Assembly (NCBI GenBank): GCA_002725445.1 | Contig: PBPD01000141.1 | Coordinates: 1 to 6,347, forward strand | Origin: Rickettsiales bacterium | Lineage (GTDB): Bacteria > Pseudomonadota > Alphaproteobacteria > Rickettsiales > UBA3002 | Reading direction: 5' to 3' | Length of the DNA: 6,347 nt | Shown: positions 5,302 to 6,347 of the stretch, piece by piece | Layout of the letters: each line of letters begins with the position of its first letter | Numbering within the stretch: position 1 is the first letter of the stretch | Made by a program: the position numbers and the translations under genes | The notes under the pieces: generated by a model | The model's input: the letters and a program-made list of their open reading frames with translations, nothing else | Told to the model about the DNA's origin: nothing | Database searches by the model: none

Positions 5302-6347
5302 ACGATGTATTTGCCCTCATAACCACTTATCAGGATGAATTGCTGCTGCGCACGGCCGAGCATATTTTTTACACTTTCGCCGCCGTGTTATGCGCGAGCA
5401 TGGTGGGGGTGAGTCTGGGTGTGTGCGCCTTTTTCTACCCGCGCAGCAAGGGCGCTATTATCGCCTTTGCCAATATTATGCAGACGATTCCGTCGCTGGC
5501 GATGCTGGCGCTGTTGTTTGTGCTGATTGGCCAGATTGGGGTGTGGCCGGTGCTGATATCGCTGGTGCTATATGCCTTGTTGCCGATTGTGCGCGGCACG
5601 CTGAGCGGGTTGGAAAGCATATCGCCTGCGCTTGTGGAAGCGGCGCGAGGATTGGGGCTGACACCGGGGCAGCAATTGCGCATGGTGCGTCTGCCGCTGG
5701 CCAGTCCGCATATTATTTCGGGCATCCGTGTGGCGATGAATTTTTGCGTTGGCATTGCGACCATCGCGACCTTTATTGGCGGGGGTGCGCTGGGGCAATT
5801 TATCAGCCGTGGCCTGTCGAAATCCGAAACCGATTTGATTTTGCTGGGGGCGATTCCGGCGGCCTTGTTGGCGCTGGTGCTGGATGCGTTGATTGCCGGG
5901 CTGCAACGGGCATTCTGGCATAAGGGTAAGCCGAGCGGTGCGCCGCGCTGGCTGAAAACGCTGGCGGTGCTGTTGCCGTTGGGTGTGTTTGTGGCGGGCA
6001 GCGCCATTATGTTTGCGCCACGGTTTGAAACGGCTGCCCGCAGCGATGTCATCACGATCAGCTCGAAGAACTTTACCGAATCGCGCTTGCTCGCGGAAAT
6101 ACTGGCGCAAACCATCGAGGCCAACACCCCCTATCAGGTGGATCGCAAACCGGGCCTGCAGGGCACATTGATTTTGCACGAATCGCTGCTGAAAGGCGAG
6201 ATTGATGCCTATGTGGAATATACCGGCACGAGCTATAGTGCGATTATGAAACGCTCACTAAAAGCCGATGCACGTGCGCCTGAGGCGATTTATCAGGCGG
6301 TGAAGGATTATTACGACGAGGCGGAGTTGGTGGCGTTGCCGCCGCTG
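5298..6347 (+). CDS. ABC permease fused to substrate-binding domain, OpuCB-OpuCC type (3' end outside window)
   Basis: The frame opens at ATG 5298, six bases after a strong GGAGGG site (5286-5291), and runs without a stop for 350 codons to the window edge. Residues 1-210 are a binding-protein-dependent permease: membrane segments at about 22-46, 53-78, 82-100, 140-165 and 180-204, with the ATPase-contacting EAA loop at 114-133 (EAARGLGLTPGQ). A further membrane segment at about 221-241 leads into a periplasmic OpuAC-type ligand-binding domain, starting at about 250 with ITISSKNFTESRLLAEILAQ and containing IDAYVEYTGTSY at 302-313, hallmarks of glycine betaine/choline/carnitine binding proteins. 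The protein is therefore a permease tethered to its own receptor, as in OpuABC- or EgtUBC-like fusions, so no separate binding protein is needed. Substrate could be glycine betaine, choline, carnitine, proline betaine or ergothioneine; the ligand-cage residues lie partly beyond the window. It forms an operon with the ATPase by a four-base overlap. Confidence 0.92.
   Translation, partial: MNDVFALITTYQDELLLRTAEHIFYTFAAVLCASMVGVSLGVCAFFYPRSKGAIIAFANIMQTIPSLAMLALLFVLIGQIGVWPVLISLVLYALLPIVRGTLSGLESISPALVEAARGLGLTPGQQLRMVRLPLASPHIISGIRVAMNFCVGIATIATFIGGGALGQFISRGLSKSETDLILLGAIPAALLALVLDALIAGLQRAFWHKGKPSGAPRWLKTLAVLLPLGVFVAGSAIMFAPRFETAARSDVITISSKNFTESRLLAEILAQTIEANTPYQVDRKPGLQGTLILHESLLKGEIDAYVEYTGTSYSAIMKRSLKADARAPEAIYQAVKDYYDEAELVALPPL

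Noticed and set aside
5390..5923. 177-codon + strand frame (Gly/Ala/Cys-rich)
   Set aside because: It is an out-of-frame reading of the permease gene starting at 5298, whose frame encodes the EAA loop and membrane helices and runs to the window end.

Overview
The window looks like part of a bacterial chromosome, most likely Pseudomonadota and probably Alphaproteobacteria. The signs are GC-rich third codon positions, all genes on the + strand, a candidate CtrA box (TTAA-N7-TTAG with the preferred CCAT start) before one gene, and an OpuC-type permease/binding-protein fusion. No RNA gene, insertion sequence, phage gene or CRISPR array is visible, and no intergenic gap exceeds about 130 bases. 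The organism assignment is inference.

Left part (1-2688): a tandem family of histidine-rich, multi-hairpin membrane proteins that I do not recognise. There is the 3' end of one member (to 322), a complete 344-residue member (423-1457) and a divergent 371-residue member (1573-2688). They share a short LRF[AG]xSxS motif that occurs twice in each complete protein, paired hydrophobic helices, and (first two) an almost identical 41-residue C-terminal tail. The promoter regions of the two complete genes share a spaced element (TGTnACA, then TAwACTGG starting 27 bases after the T of TGT). This cluster is the best candidate for an undescribed system.

Middle (2689-4414): a small soluble acidic protein (2727-3077), whose ATG sits where transcription from a good promoter-like sequence should start, so its mRNA may be leaderless. 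It is followed by a 402-residue class 3 lipase-like alpha/beta hydrolase (3206-4414) with a recognisable GxSxG nucleophile, Asp and His and no signal peptide. A candidate CtrA box lies in its 5' leader.

Right part (4415-6347): the start of an ABC importer operon of the OpuC/ProV type for compatible solutes or other quaternary amines. It holds an ATPase without the usual CBS domains (4531-5301) and, overlapping by ATGA, a permease fused to its own substrate-binding domain (5298 to the window end, cut off at the 3' side). A C8 tract lies just upstream of the operon's putative promoter.

The importer has an inferable job. The membrane-protein family and the small protein have no assigned function, and nothing in the sequence proves that they work with the lipase; proximity, the histidine-rich character and similar regulatory motifs are the only links.
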